64,000 nucleotides of DNA from Arion vulgaris (GCA_020796225.1 CM036762.1:50322407-50386406); one strand, 5' to 3'; shown: positions 44,938-54,996, numbered from the stretch's first letter. Notes: generated by a model not told the origin, from the letters alone. Translations and numbers: made by a program.

Positions 44938-45535
44938 TGTTCCTATCAATCAATTAATCAATCGGCTCGGAAACAAGAGGGTCGTGTGTTCAATCCCACA
45001 CTGGAAGTTTCACATGTGAGGACAAGAATTGGTCCTGCTATCGACTCGTGCACATGAGTTGTGTGTTCAATCCCACAATCAAGCTCCACACACGAGGAAA
45101 GGAATTAGTCCTGCTACCGAGGGACTGCCTAGAGTAGTTGATAGTAGCTCGGCCTGCTAGCTGTGAGACGCCTCATAGCTCGGGTTCGAACCTACTGTCC
45201 GGCATTTGTTCGAGTCCCTGGTCTTACTCAGGACGATAACGTGAGTACCTCTGAAGTCGGAGAAAATCTGCCTGTATGGCGAGGGAATACTAATTACGAG
45301 TACATTGAGCACACGGCTGCCAGTGTAAAGTAATTTACAATGTGCACGCTGCTGCCATTGTAAGAAATTGGAAAAACAGATTTTCACGCAAAATCAGTTT
45401 CAGAGATGAAACTTCGTTTGAGTTGAAAGCGGACGAAAGAAAGAAAAAAAAAAAAAAAAAAGTCCTGCTACCTCCTGCATACTAGAGTCTAGAAATGTGA
45501 AATGACAGACACTTCATACCATAAGGTCTGACAAG
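44938..45535 (+). mobile_element. SINE-C, copy 1, split by SINE-P
   Basis: Left part: tRNA-like GTGTTCAATCCCACA segments, partly duplicated, and GAGGAAAGGAATTAGTCCTG. Right part from 45461: CTGCTACCTCCTGCATACTA and AAATGACAGACACTTCATAC. Removing 45119-45472 restores collinearity with 45785-45960. Confidence 0.75.
45119..45460 (+). mobile_element. SINE-P, full length, inserted in SINE-C
   Basis: tRNA-like head CTAGAGTAGTTGATAGTAGC with box B CGGGTTCGAACC, body including TCGGAGAAAATCTGCCTGTA and TTTACAATGTGCACGCTGCT, and an A-rich tail of about 19 A. The 12-bp target duplication AGTCCTGCTACC is at 45107-45118 and 45461-45472. A complete retroposition structure. Confidence 0.93.
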
Positions 45536-45784
45536 TACAGGTACATATTTTGATGCGTCAAAACATTATTAAGTTGTATGTTTCCAAGACATTGGCATAA
45601 ACTGCGTTGTAATGACATCCCATGACAAACTTCAAGATGAAAAAGCTATTACCAACCACCAAGAAAATATATCAATGAAATAGATTTAAATTTTAAAACA
45701 ATTAGAACATGTGCTGTCTAATATATCTTATTTGGACAGAGGCGTACACAGGTCGACTATTTAAATAAGAGAAGGGTAGAACAA

Positions 45785-45960
45785 TTTGGTGGGACGGATT
45801 AGCGTAATGCGTAAGCGTTTGTCTATCGACTCGACAGGGTTGAGAGTTTAATCTCACACGCGACGCTCCCAGGTGAGGAAAGGAATTGGCCCGCCTACCT
45901 CCTGCACACCAGGTTATCGAAAGTTGAAGTGACATGCACTTCTTACCATTAAATCTGAAA
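45785..45960 (+). mobile_element. SINE-C, copy 2
   Basis: tRNA-like start GGACGGATTAGCGTAATGCG with box-B remnant GAGTTTAATCTCA, then GTGAGGAAAGGAATTGGCCC, CTACCTCCTGCACACCAGGT and GTGACATGCACTTCTTACCA. Confidence 0.7.
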
Positions 45961-46224
45961 AGGCTACGGGAAATTATTTATTTTAAAGAAAATTGTCATC
46001 CTGCACCAGCTCAGAACAGGATATAACCGTCTTTCTCAGTCAGGGGTATACAAAACTGGCTAATCAGATTTGTTTACATGTGGGGCATGCACAAAATACT
46101 GTGAGATCGACATCACAAATCTGCTGGGGAGAAAGCTGAGATGTATAATACATACTACTAAACACACTTGTTCAATGACAAGAAAGTTGGCACTGTAGTG
46201 TTTTGTTTCCAAACTTGTCTGCAC

Positions 46225-46620
46225 CCTTCCCTCACGGCCGTGTGTTGTCGGGGCTGGTAACGGAACAAAGCCGTGTGTTGCCAGGGTTCGCAACGGAACA
46301 AAGCCATGTGTTGCCAGGGGTTTGCAACGGGAACAAAGCCGTGTGTTGTCAGGGGTTCGCAACGGGAATAAGCCATGTGTTGCCAGGGTTTGCAGGGAAC
46401 AAAGCCGTAGGTTGCCAGGGTTTGCAACGGGAACAAGCCATGTTTGCCAGGGTTTGCAACGGAACAAAGCCGTGTGTTGTCGGGGTCTGCAACGGAACAA
46501 AGCCGTGTGTTGCCAGGGTTTGCAACAGGAACAAAGCCATGTGTTGCCAGGGGTTCACAACGGGAACAAAACCATGTGTTGCCAGGGGTTGGTAACGGGA
46601 ACAAAGCCATGTGTTGCCGA
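46225..46620. repeat. About 33-bp array grown from the SINE-B head
   Basis: About 11 units of GTGTGTTGCCAGGGTTTGCA plus ACGGGAACAAAGC, with GGG/GGGG and AACGG/AACGGG length differences. The last unit passes directly into a SINE-B, whose head GTGTTGCCGAAGCCCGCAAG is one more copy of the motif. Confidence 0.9.
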
Positions 46621-46862
46621 AGCCCGCAAGGAAGCAAAGAATAGTACCACTGCGACCTACAAGACATGTTGTATGAGGCGATTGAGGTAGGGACCTAGAG
46701 AAGCTACACTAGTAAATAAAAAAACATCACATAAATCGAATGTGCTGGCCTACTTGTGGGCACATAACAAGCACAACGTACAATCGCTCTTGGTCTCAGA
46801 TCACATAGACATCACAAAGAGTGGTTAACAAGTGGTCAATATGAAGCATTCCAAGAAATCTA
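46605..46862 (+). mobile_element. SINE-B joined to the array
   Basis: AATAGTACCACTGCGACCTA, ATGTTGTATGAGGCGATTGA, CTGGCCTACTTGTGGGCACA and CACAAAGAGTGGTTAACAAG in order. Confidence 0.87.
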
Positions 46863-46970
46863 AACCCTTCCCAATAGTCGTACAGTATCTGATGTTCTGC
46901 ATAGATAGTTGATCAAAGAGAACGAAGTAACAAGATATATCTGATAATCAAAATTACAAAACAAATATAA

Positions 46971-47103
46971 CCCTTTCACTCTGTACGTTTTTTAAACTTT
47001 CGAAGTTTATAATTAATCTATAACTGAATTCGCTAGTATACTGGCTTTGCGTCATCTTAAAATATACCGAGAGCCAGTATATTGGTTCGGTAAAGCGAAT
47101 GGG
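46971..47103. mobile_element. Possible piggyBac-like MITE
   Basis: Ends CCCTTTCACTCTG and (reverse) CCCATTCGCTTTA match at 9 of 13 positions. The right flank is TTAA and the left is ATAA, near the TTAA target of piggyBac elements. Inside, AGTATACTGGC and GCCAGTATATT form a hairpin. It lies about 80 bp past the host gene's stop codon. Confidence 0.45.
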
Positions 47104-47181
47104 TTAATTTTCAATGATATCACAGAATGTAAAATACCATCACGTTGTTGACATAGACTGTTATACTGAGTATTATTCAAG

Positions 47182-48461
47182 TTATATGAATCTAATATTT
47201 GGTACTGTCGAATCTGTGTGAAGCAGAGAAGTCGCGTTTTCGTCAGAAAATAAGTTCAATAAAGCGAATGGACTTTTCATAGAGTTATCGTCAGTGTCAT
47301 CGTCGAAGTTTGAGGATGATAAATCCATGATCGTTAATGGATGTGGTGATACTAAAGAATGGAAGGAATCTGTCCGAGACCATGCTGGAGATATGTTACA
47401 GTAGGAGAGATCTGAAGATACGGGACTTAGTTTTCCTTGGAAGGAAATTTCCGATTGAATATCAGAGTCTGAACTATGTGGAAATGTAGTCCTACTAGTA
47501 AAGTGGTCCGTGAAATCAACATTCGTAATGCTATTTTTAGATTGTTTGTTTGTTTGTTGAAGCATGTAATCTGGGTCAGACTGTTGGGTTTCTGTTTCAA
47601 GGTCGTCGAGATCAACAAAAGACTCAAAATCTAGCGATGGTGTCGCCAAGCTGCTGTAGTTTGATGTATCCGCAAAATGGGAGACTTTATTGACACGTTC
47701 ACTGTGTATGATATTATTATTGCTATCACTATATTGTTGGTAGTCTTCCTGTTGACCTTCACTAAGCCACGTCATGATATCAACAGTCTCCTGGTCTAAT
47801 CTCCATTGGTTATCTTCTTCCATCGTAATATCAAGAGAGTCATCGGAAGATTTGAAAGATTTAGTAGTAACCCCGCTTAGTGATGTATCAATAAACAATG
47901 GCGACATAACTATATCCGGTGTGCTATTAAGCGGACGACAATCACGGATGTTGGTACGCTCTGTTGTGTTGGTGATTAAATTACTGGGACATATCCTGAC
48001 ACATTCTTGGGGGTGAGCAGTTGAGTACACAGCTTTGAATACACTTTCAAACTCCAAATATGAACATTGTCTTGTCGGGATCGAATTACAAGATGAGGAA
48101 TTATTATTGTTCAAATTTGACGTTTTATTACAGTTTACGTATGTTGTATTACTGAACAAACTGTTGCTGCTGCTGCTGACGGAGGAAGACGATGCTGACT
48201 GTGATGTTGACGGTGACGACCAACATTCATCACTGTTTGTATTTTCTTGAGTGGGTCGGAGATTAAGTGTTGATAAAAATTGCTCCTTGTTAAGGATCAC
48301 CGCTTCTGTGCCGTGTGGTTGTTTATCGTTGCAAGTTGAGATGTTGTTGAGAAGAGATGAATATGATTGGTCCAAAGCGGAGTCAATGAAGTCTTGGAAG
48401 CTATCCTCCATTGCAACTTCACAGTACGGGTCAAGGCCATCGAGATTGAAGTTCAAATCAT
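47182..48461 (-). CDS. Exon 2 (terminal) of an acidic Ser/Asn-rich protein
   Basis: Begins after a TATATTTTCACAG acceptor and runs 1280 bp to a TAA. Joined to exon 1 through a split Asp codon it gives residues 129-554. Seen: the acidic/hydrophobic DLNFNLDGLDP and CEVAMEDSFQDFIDSAL at the start, Ser and Asn runs (about residues 200-245), ITMEEDNQWRLDQETVDIMT, PSLDFESFVDLDDLETE, and LSPVSSDL. No zinc finger, bZIP, HLH, signal peptide or membrane segment is visible. Such composition is typical of transcription activation domains; that role is an inference. I do not recognise the family. No AATAAA signal is visible on this strand within about 300 bp past the stop. Confidence 0.75.
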
Positions 48462-48715
48462 CTGTGAAAATATATTTTATAAAATGGTGAATTGATTTTT
48501 TGAAACAATATTATCGACTGCAGTAAAACTATGTAGCAATGGCGAAACACGTAAAAACAAAGTACTGTAGTTTTACAAAATACAAAAACAATACACAGAA
48601 ACATTTCAACCAAAAGGCCTTTATCAAGCAAAGGATACAACAGAAGTGATGAAATTTACTTCACGGCACACACATACACACTTCTTACAGACATACATAA
48701 ACAATCAGTGGTGGC

Positions 48716-48868
48716 TCGTCATTAAGGGCCAGTGGGTCGGGCCCGCCAAAAATAATGTGTAACGTGCATTTAGTATTTTCTAAATTAAAATTTAACAACC
48801 CAAAGCCATGATTTTTCCGAAAACATTTGTCTGGCCCTACCAACAAAAATGATCACGAGCCGCCACTG
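48716..48868 (+). mobile_element. MITE-h, copy 4
   Basis: CAGTGGTGGCTCGTCATTAA to CACGAGCCGCCACTG, flanked by TAAACAAT and TATACAAT (7 of 8). It sits about 250 bp inside the intron from the acceptor. Confidence 0.88.
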
Positions 48869-49565
48869 TATACAATCATTCAATAAATTCAAATAACGGC
48901 CATTAAATCACTTGAAATATGGCTAATAAACATAAAATGATTGATGGGACCATTATTATTGCACTTTGGTAAATAACCATGTGTGCCTCGATCTCTTTCT
49001 TACAAAGGAAGGTCTCGGTGACAGTGCACCACCCCTGTATAAACCAGTGATTCTAAACATATTTAATAATATACACCGACGTTTCGACCAAATGATCTTT
49101 CGATCGAGCAAAGAATACAAAACAAGAGAAAATATTTAGACTTTCTATACGGTAGACATAACATATACAGTCAGACAATAAATCCATAACGGCCGTAAAA
49201 TAAAAACATGTGACTAATAACGGAAAACGAAATAATTATGAAAAACAAGTAATGGAAAAAAAAGATAAAACAATAATAAATATATCCTTATCATAACTAT
49301 ATATTTAACATATACACATATTTTATGGAACATGAGAAGAGACAGTATTAAGAAGCATAGGAATGTAGTACGTTGAGTCCATGAGGACGCAATGTACCAT
49401 ATAAAGAAATAACACGAATTCCTGGAGCAAATCGACTGTGATCATCAGAGGAACATGATCGAATGGCTGTGATCTGGATATCGCTCGCGAGCTCCTAAAT
49501 GGTTAGTTCCATTGAAATGAATGGCTACAGGGGTCATAGAGTGTACTCACGCGTAGCCACTGTTA
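48869..49565. other. Unassigned intronic DNA
   Basis: Positions 48950-49035 resemble 63090-63170 (ATTGCACTT.GG, AACCATGTGTGC, CGATCTCT.TCTTA), possibly a diverged LINE-R end. The rest is AT-rich. Confidence 0.4.
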
Positions 49566-49835
49566 CTGATACTTCTTCTTCAAACGCTCCATATTGACCA
49601 CTTCTTAAACCATTCTTTGTGATTTGTATGTGATCTGAGCCAAAGAACGATTGTACGTTGTGCCAGTTATGCACCTACAAATAGGCCAGCACATCTGATT
49701 TCTGCGATACTTTTTATTTACTAAGGTAGCTACCCTAGTCCCCTACCTCAGTCGCCTTTTACGACATGCATTGTAGGTCGCAGTGTTACTATTCTTTGCT
49801 CCCCTTGCAAACCCTGGCAACACACGAGCAACATA
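49566..49835 (-). mobile_element. SINE-B, full length
   Basis: From the GAAGAAG tail (minus strand) through ATCACAAAGAATGGTTTAAG, the CCTATTTGTAGG hairpin and TGTCGTAAAAGGCGACTGAG to the head GTGTTGCCAGGGTTTGCAAG. Confidence 0.9.
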
Positions 49836-50538
49836 TACTACAATTGTTACTTGAGTAGTGTTAGTGACCATTTCGGCACTACATTTCATTAGGACGCTGG
49901 AGTGTAAATAAATGTGCAATATTAATGATAAGTTGCAGCACTATGGTGCATCATCTGGAACGCAAAAGGAGTAATGTCGGTAGTTAAAATTAGATACGAT
50001 TGGTTTTTAAAAATCGTCACCCGTGCTACTGCGCAAGTGTTCTAATATTATCACATCTGGCTAGAGCAAATTAGGGCAACGAATGCTAATAGAACCAGGA
50101 GTGCGTTGAGGCCGGATTCGATCCGAGTATCTATGTTTACTCTCAATAGAAAACACTAATGTAACACTTATGTATGAGTTCTGCATGATCTGTGTGTTGT
50201 TAAACCAAGGGTCAAGGCCCTGTGAGTACATACTGAATTGCACTCTGTATGTAAACTATCTGAAGTAGTATATATTTCTGTCCCAGCAGACAACAGTACA
50301 TGCAGATTAAAGCATCGATAAATATTATTTATTGAACCGATATCATACACTAAAAGAGCACTGTACGACCTGAACGTTAACCCGATATTATGCTATCAGT
50401 GCCAACTAAACCTGGTAGTTGGATATTGGCTAATAAACTGACGTCATTGCACTCGGGGCAGAGACTGATTGTTGACATCAAACGATCGAAGAAAACTAGT
50501 CGTGACAGAGATGAAGTGTCTACGCAGAATGCTGAGAG
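49836..50538. other. Unassigned intronic DNA
   Basis: A tRNA-like GGCCGGATTCGATCCGAG lies near 50110 and a LINE-R-like CTGACGTCATTGCACTCGGG at about 50438-50458. Neither is enough to name an element. Confidence 0.35.
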
Positions 50539-50960
50539 CAGTGGCGGCTCGTCATTAATGGCCAGTGGGGCCGGGCCCCACTAAAAATAATGTATAACGT
50601 ATTTATTATTATATAAATTAAAATATAGCAACTTCTTCTTTGCGTTCGTTCTTTACGACCAATTTTAATCACTCTTTGTGATATGTTTGATCTGTGCCAA
50701 GAGCGTGTATACGTTGCACATTGGTTTGGTAGGCCCCTAAACGCATATACTTCTACACATTTAGGACACATGCATCCGATTTCAGCCAAACCTCCTTAGT
50801 CACCTCTTACGAAATGCGTGGCAGGTAACATGGTTCTATTCTTTAAACCCCAAATTTGGGCCCCGGTAACCACTCAGGCGAATATAGCAATTAAAAACCA
50901 TGATTTATCCGGGAAAAAATGTCTGGCCCCACCAACAAAAATTTTCACGAGCCGCCACTG
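50539..50960 (+). mobile_element. MITE-h, copy 5, split by SINE-A
   Basis: CAGTGGCGGCTCGTCATTAA at the left and CACGAGCCGCCACTG at the right, with flanks GCTGAGAG and GCTGGGAG (7 of 8). The internal AAAATATA..AA segment is interrupted by 249 bp of SINE-A plus a target duplication. Confidence 0.92.
50632..50880 (-). mobile_element. SINE-A, full length, inserted in MITE-h
   Basis: Bounded by a perfect 10-bp duplication AATATAGCAA (50622-50631 and 50881-50890) whose single version is present in other MITE-h copies. This fixes the SINE-A length at 249 bp and shows the MITE was there first. Confidence 0.95.
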
Positions 50961-50999
50961 GCTGGGAGTAACAAGAAAAGACTGGGTACAACATCTGTA

Positions 51000-51175
51000 C
51001 TGATCTTCATCAAGAAACAACAAATTAAATAATTGGGCCACATAAGCAAATTACCAACAGACAATACACCTCAAAGTGAAATGCTAATTAGACACTGTAA
51101 ATACAGGGCAAAAGGTCGTCTAGGTAAAAGGTGGACCACAGAAATAACAGACAGTGAATGACCTTGTTCGAGAAG
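51000..51175 (+). mobile_element. Degraded LINE tail
   Basis: The plus strand reads LGHISKLPTDNTPQSEMLIR then RAKGRLGKRWTTEITD, a LINE-like H.x.RLP..R and GR..KRW tail pattern. Confidence 0.5.
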
Positions 51176-51355
51176 AGCATACAAGAGCCTGTTATATAAT
51201 CTTACTTCAACGCTGTGAGGGCAAAAAACAGGTTTAGAGAAAGAAGATGAATCATAGCACTGCTTAGTCTCACACAACAGGCAGCAAAGGGTGTGCGGTT
51301 CCCGTGACTTGCTGGTTAAATACACTTCTGCATCGTGCACCGTCTTGTGTCCAGT

Positions 51356-51612
51356 ACTACTTCTTCGAACGATCCATATCGACCACTTGTTTAACCACTC
51401 TTTGTAATTTGTATGTTTTCTGAGCCTAGGAGCGATTGTACGTTGTGCCAGTTATGCGCCTACAAGTAGGCCAGCACATCCGATTTCTGCGACGCTTTTT
51501 ATTTACTAGGGTAGCTTTCATAGACCCCTTCCAGAGTCGCCTCTTAGAACATACCTTGTAGGTAGCAGTGTTACTATTCTTTGCTTCCTTTACGAACCAA
51601 AACACACGGGAG
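51356..51612 (-). mobile_element. SINE-B
   Basis: Minus-strand copy with GAAGAAG tail, CCTACTTGTAGG hairpin and a diverged central block (TTCTAAGAGGCGACTCTGGA). The head is degraded. Confidence 0.87.
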
Positions 51613-51797
51613 GTACTACTTCTACAACGCTGAATATACAAAATTCCAAATACTGTAAAATTGCGTCATCAATTGTTGTGTTGTATTGATGACTCTTCAA
51701 TTGTTGTATCTTCATCCAATAGACGGTCGTTACGTAGTGCATTATGGTCATTTACTCCATCTTAGTTAGTCGTACAGGACTAAATTATTACTTCCTG

Positions 51798-52140
51798 GGG
51801 GACTGCCTAGAGTAGTTGATAGTAGCTTGGTCTGCTAGCTGTGAGACGCCTCGACGCCTCATAGCTCGGGTTCGAACCTACTGTCCGGCATTTGTTCGAG
51901 TCCCCTGGTCTTACTCAGGACGATAACGTGAGTACCTCTGAAGTCGGAGAAAATCTGCCTGTATGGCGAGGGAATACTAATTACGAGTACATTGAGCACA
52001 CGGCTGCCAGTGTAAAGTAATTTACAATGTGCACGCTGCTGCCATTGTAAGAAATTGGGAAAACGGATTTTCACGCAAAAATCAGTTTCAGAGATGAAAC
52101 TTCGTCTGAGTTGAAAGCGGACGAAAGAAAAAAAAAAAAA
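51798..52140 (+). mobile_element. SINE-P
   Basis: Same order as at 45119, with a small duplication of GACGCCTC in the head and an A tail of about 12. TTCCTG at 51792-51797 and 52141-52146 is a possible short target duplication. Confidence 0.9.
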
Positions 52141-52261
52141 TTCCTGAATAGTAAATTTTGTTTTTTAATGTAATCACGAGTATAACATACGTGGTTATTT
52201 TTTTATACGATAATATGACTCATAACTAATGTATGCGTCTCTACTCGTAATGTGACAGGAG

Positions 52262-52710
52262 TTGAAGCCGTTACTTGCTGTCTTCAAGTGGCTATCTGGT
52301 ACTCAGTTTACTGAGGCCGTTACTTGCTGCCTTCAAGTGGCTATCTGGGACTCAGTTTACTGAGGCCGTTACTTGCTGCCTTCAAGTGGCTATCTGGGAC
52401 TCAGTTTACTGAGGCCGTTACTTGCTGCCTTCAAGTGGCTATCTGGGGACTCAGTTTACTGAGACCATTACTTGCTGCCTCCAAGTGGCTATCTGAGACT
52501 CAGTTTACTGAGGCCGTTACTTGCTGCCTCAAGTGTATCTGGGACTCAGTTTACTGAGACAGATTGTTTATGCCTTCAAGTGGTTATCTTAGGGACTCAG
52601 TTTACTGAGGCCGTTACTTGCTGCCTTCAAGTGGCTATCTGGGACTCAGTTTACTGAGGCCGTTACTTGCTGCCTTCAAGTGGCTATCTGGGACTCAGTT
52701 TACTGAGGCT
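52262..52710. repeat. 49-bp minisatellite, about 9 units, abutting LINE-R
   Basis: The unit is TTACTTGCTGCCTTCAAGTG, GCTATCTGGGACTCAGTTTA, CTGAGGCCG. The last unit's ACTGAGGC continues straight into LINE-R (TGTTGTTGTATCTGACTCTC), so the array may have started at that junction. Units near 52530-52590 carry deletions. Confidence 0.9.
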
Positions 52711-53050
52711 GTTGTTGTATCTGACTCTCGGGAAGGTTCAAAATGGCAGGTTGCGCGGTCTGAGTGGATGTCATTTATTGAGGTGTCCAACCTACATAGG
52801 TGTACGTGGACCTACTGTCCTGATAATGCGGGTGTTTGCGGCAATGAGAGAGCCGACAGACTTGCATTGCATTAACAGCATCGACCGTCGGCGAGTTTAG
52901 ATGAGTAAGGGAAACTTTCGATTAGTTGGCAACTGCCTGTTGGATGAGGACACTAATTTGATGTTGAATATTTCCAGCCATTTAACGAGTTTTTAAAGTT
53001 ACCCGTTGTACATGTAGAACTGGATGCAGGACGGGCAGTGTGAAGTGTGC
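52705..53050 (+). mobile_element. LINE-R fragment with RNase H-like motif
   Basis: The plus strand reads VVVSDSREGSKW, SEWMSFIEVSNLHRCTWTYC and NAGVCGNERADRLALH, then a broken C-terminal region (CCTGTTGGATGAGGACACTA). The SDS and NERADRLA positions correspond to RNase H active-site segments; the usual GHVG His is missing (DNAG). Confidence 0.75.
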
Positions 53051-53084
53051 GTTTAACCACAACCAACTCTAATATTGGGTCACA

Positions 53085-53400
53085 TAACTGACCGGGGAAA
53101 CCCTGCCCTAGTTTTGAGTTGGGGGCTGATTTTTGTATATGTTTGATAGAAAACTGCAAACTTTTTTGCAGCTTTACTCAATTCTATGAGTCTATGGTTA
53201 TTTATTGATGAAAAATATTGATATTCCTTATTGTTAAACTTAACTTGTTACATAATATAACCTTGATTTTAGCATGTATTGATTTTAAAATGAATTAATC
53301 TTTATACAACAATACTGGAATGCGAGGTCACACGACCGTTGTGATTTTATTTCCTATAATTTTTATCCGAGCCCGCTGGCCATATGGTTATCGGAGGCTA
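53085..53400 (+). repeat. Family I interspersed repeat, copy 4
   Basis: Uninterrupted copy: GTTTGATAGAAAACTGC, CAATTCTATGAGTCTATGGT, CCTTATTGTTAAACTTAACT, ACAATACTGGAATGCGAGGT. It shows where LINE-T entered the copy at 26 kb. Confidence 0.8.
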
Positions 53401-53585
53401 CGGTTTAACCAGCAAGCCATAACGCTTAATTTGGTACTAAGAAAAGCACTGGGAAGTACGGGCGATCGGCATGATGTTGACCACATCAGCCATCGTGTGC
53501 CGATGGTCATTGAAAAATACGGATCTAACACCGTATTCCCCAATATACCACACGGTATGAAGAATGGTTCTTTTACTTATTACTT

Positions 53586-53587
<2 letters not shown>

Positions 53588-53624
<37 letters not shown>

Positions 53625-54065
53625 GTGTGTGTTGCGTTACTTGTGTATTGTATGCGCTTGAAATATGTGTGTATGTGCACGCGTAACGTTACTTGCGTAT
53701 TGTATGTGCGTGAAATATAAGTGTATGTATGCGCGTGAAATTTAAATGTGTATGTATGCGCGTGAAATAAGTGTGTATGTATGCGGGTGAAATAAGTATG
53801 TATGTATGCGCGTGAAATAAGTATGTATGTATGCGCGTGAAATAAGTGTGTATGTGTAGCGTAACGTTACTTGCGTATTGTAGCGGGTCGAAATAGGTCG
53901 TAAAGTATGCTCGGAAATATAAGTTGAGTGTGTATGCTCGTGAAATATAAGTGTGGTGTATGCTATGTGAAATATAAGTGTATGTATGCGCGTGAAATAT
54001 AAGTGTGTATGTATGCTCGTGAAATATAAGTGTGTGTGTATGCTCGTGAAATCTAAGTGTGTGTG
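53588..54065. repeat. (TA)n followed by a GT-rich minisatellite
   Basis: A TA run (53588-53618) leads into about 18 units near 24 bp of GTGTATGTATGCGCGTGAAA type, with small length differences in the centre (53870-53960). The array ends about 80 bp from the exon 1 donor. Confidence 0.88.
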
Positions 54066-54145
54066 TATGCGTGCTGCACATAAATACTGCCGTCTATATT
54101 AACATCGAACACGTGAACAGAACAGATCATGACGCTACAACATAC

Positions 54146-54530
54146 CTAGATCTATTAGAAAGTCTGTATCGATTCCTTCTGTGGAAACTTTCTCAAAGTC
54201 AACCGCACACCTGCTTAACATTGCATCACCACCACCACTACTACTACTGTTGTTGTCGCTGACTGCTTGGTCGCAGTAGTCGTCGGTGTCTACTGACAAT
54301 CCGTACTCCTTGTCGTTCATATGTGATTTGATAACGTAATCGTGGTCGGAGTGAATAGATGAAAGTATAAACGATGATTCTGGCAATGATGAAACTTTTT
54401 GTGGCAAAGGTTGTAACAATGATGAAAACACTGATGTTGATTCCGAATGCGGTAATACAGGTATGAAGACTGAAGGAAATGTCATAATATCCAATGGATC
54501 AAAAAGAGTATTGACACCGGGTGGAGCCAT
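54146..54530 (-). CDS. Exon 1 of the acidic Ser/Asn-rich protein
   Basis: ATG at 54530 is preceded in frame by TGA, so it is the first possible start in this exon. The frame encodes MAPPGVNTLFDPLDIMTFPS onward for 128 codons plus one base, with a Ser/Gly run and the end EGIDTDFLIDL. It stops at CTAG|GTATGT, a strong donor in phase 1. The exon 2 acceptor has the matching phase and gives DFLIDLDDLNFNLDGLDP, an acidic stretch with regular Leu/Phe. Codon use and lack of repeat similarity separate this frame from all others in the window. Extra upstream exons cannot be excluded. Confidence 0.75.
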
Positions 54531-54920
54531 TCAAGTTGTGTTGTTATACAAAAGTTGTATTCCTCATAACAAGAAAACAAAAATTGTTATATTTATTAAT
54601 ATACACCAGCAGTGTACATCCAGCAATGAACAAATTAAACGTGTACAGTTAATTTCCTGCCTTTTTATAAACTAAACTTTTCGTCACGTTGGACGATTTG
54701 AAAACAATTATGCACACGTTTTCTCGTTTAAAATGTGCGGATTTGTGTAAAAACACGTCAATTCTTGATGTGCAGGTTCTTGTCAAACGAAAAGCGTGCT
54801 TGGATGCAACTCTTTACGTATGTTTGAGAGCTATTACAACACGTTGCATTCACGTCTGAAGTTATGACGATCTTGTAAGTCCGTTTCAGAAAGCGCGGGT
54901 TTTCAACAGGCGGCAGACGT

Positions 54921-54927
54921 TTATATA
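54921..54927 (-). promoter_or_regulatory. TATA box of the minus-strand gene
   Basis: Minus strand GGTATATAAACG. It lies about 390 bp upstream of the ATG; transcription would be expected to begin near 54890-54900 if this box is used, leaving a 5' UTR of about 360 bp. No transposon lies between it and the ATG. Confidence 0.55.
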
Positions 54928-54982
54928 CCAGCAATAGCTTAGTTTCCCCCTCTCTCACCCCCATCTGTCGCAATACTACGTA

Positions 54983-54996
54983 TGACCTTGTCACCT
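54983..54996 (-). promoter_or_regulatory. Candidate nuclear-receptor direct repeat (DR2)
   Basis: Minus strand AGGTGA CA AGGTCA: two half-sites in the same direction, two bases apart, about 55 bp upstream of the TATA box. Direct repeats of AGGTCA-type sites are bound by nuclear receptor dimers. Confidence 0.35.

Larger units (their letters stand above)
48462..54145 (-). other. Intron 1 of the minus-strand gene
   Basis: GT at 54145-54144 and AG at 48463-48462 on the minus strand. The 5.7 kb hold two MITE-h copies, SINE-A, two SINE-B, SINE-P, a 49-bp array, LINE-R, family I and a GT-rich minisatellite ending about 80 bp from the donor. None encodes an additional exon I can support. Confidence 0.7.

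Noticed and set aside
46060..46667. Cysteine-rich repeat protein on either strand
   Set aside because: The frames follow the SINE-B head array and change with its one-base length differences.
47774..48250. Plus-strand frames opposite exon 2
   Set aside because: Shadows of the minus-strand coding exon.
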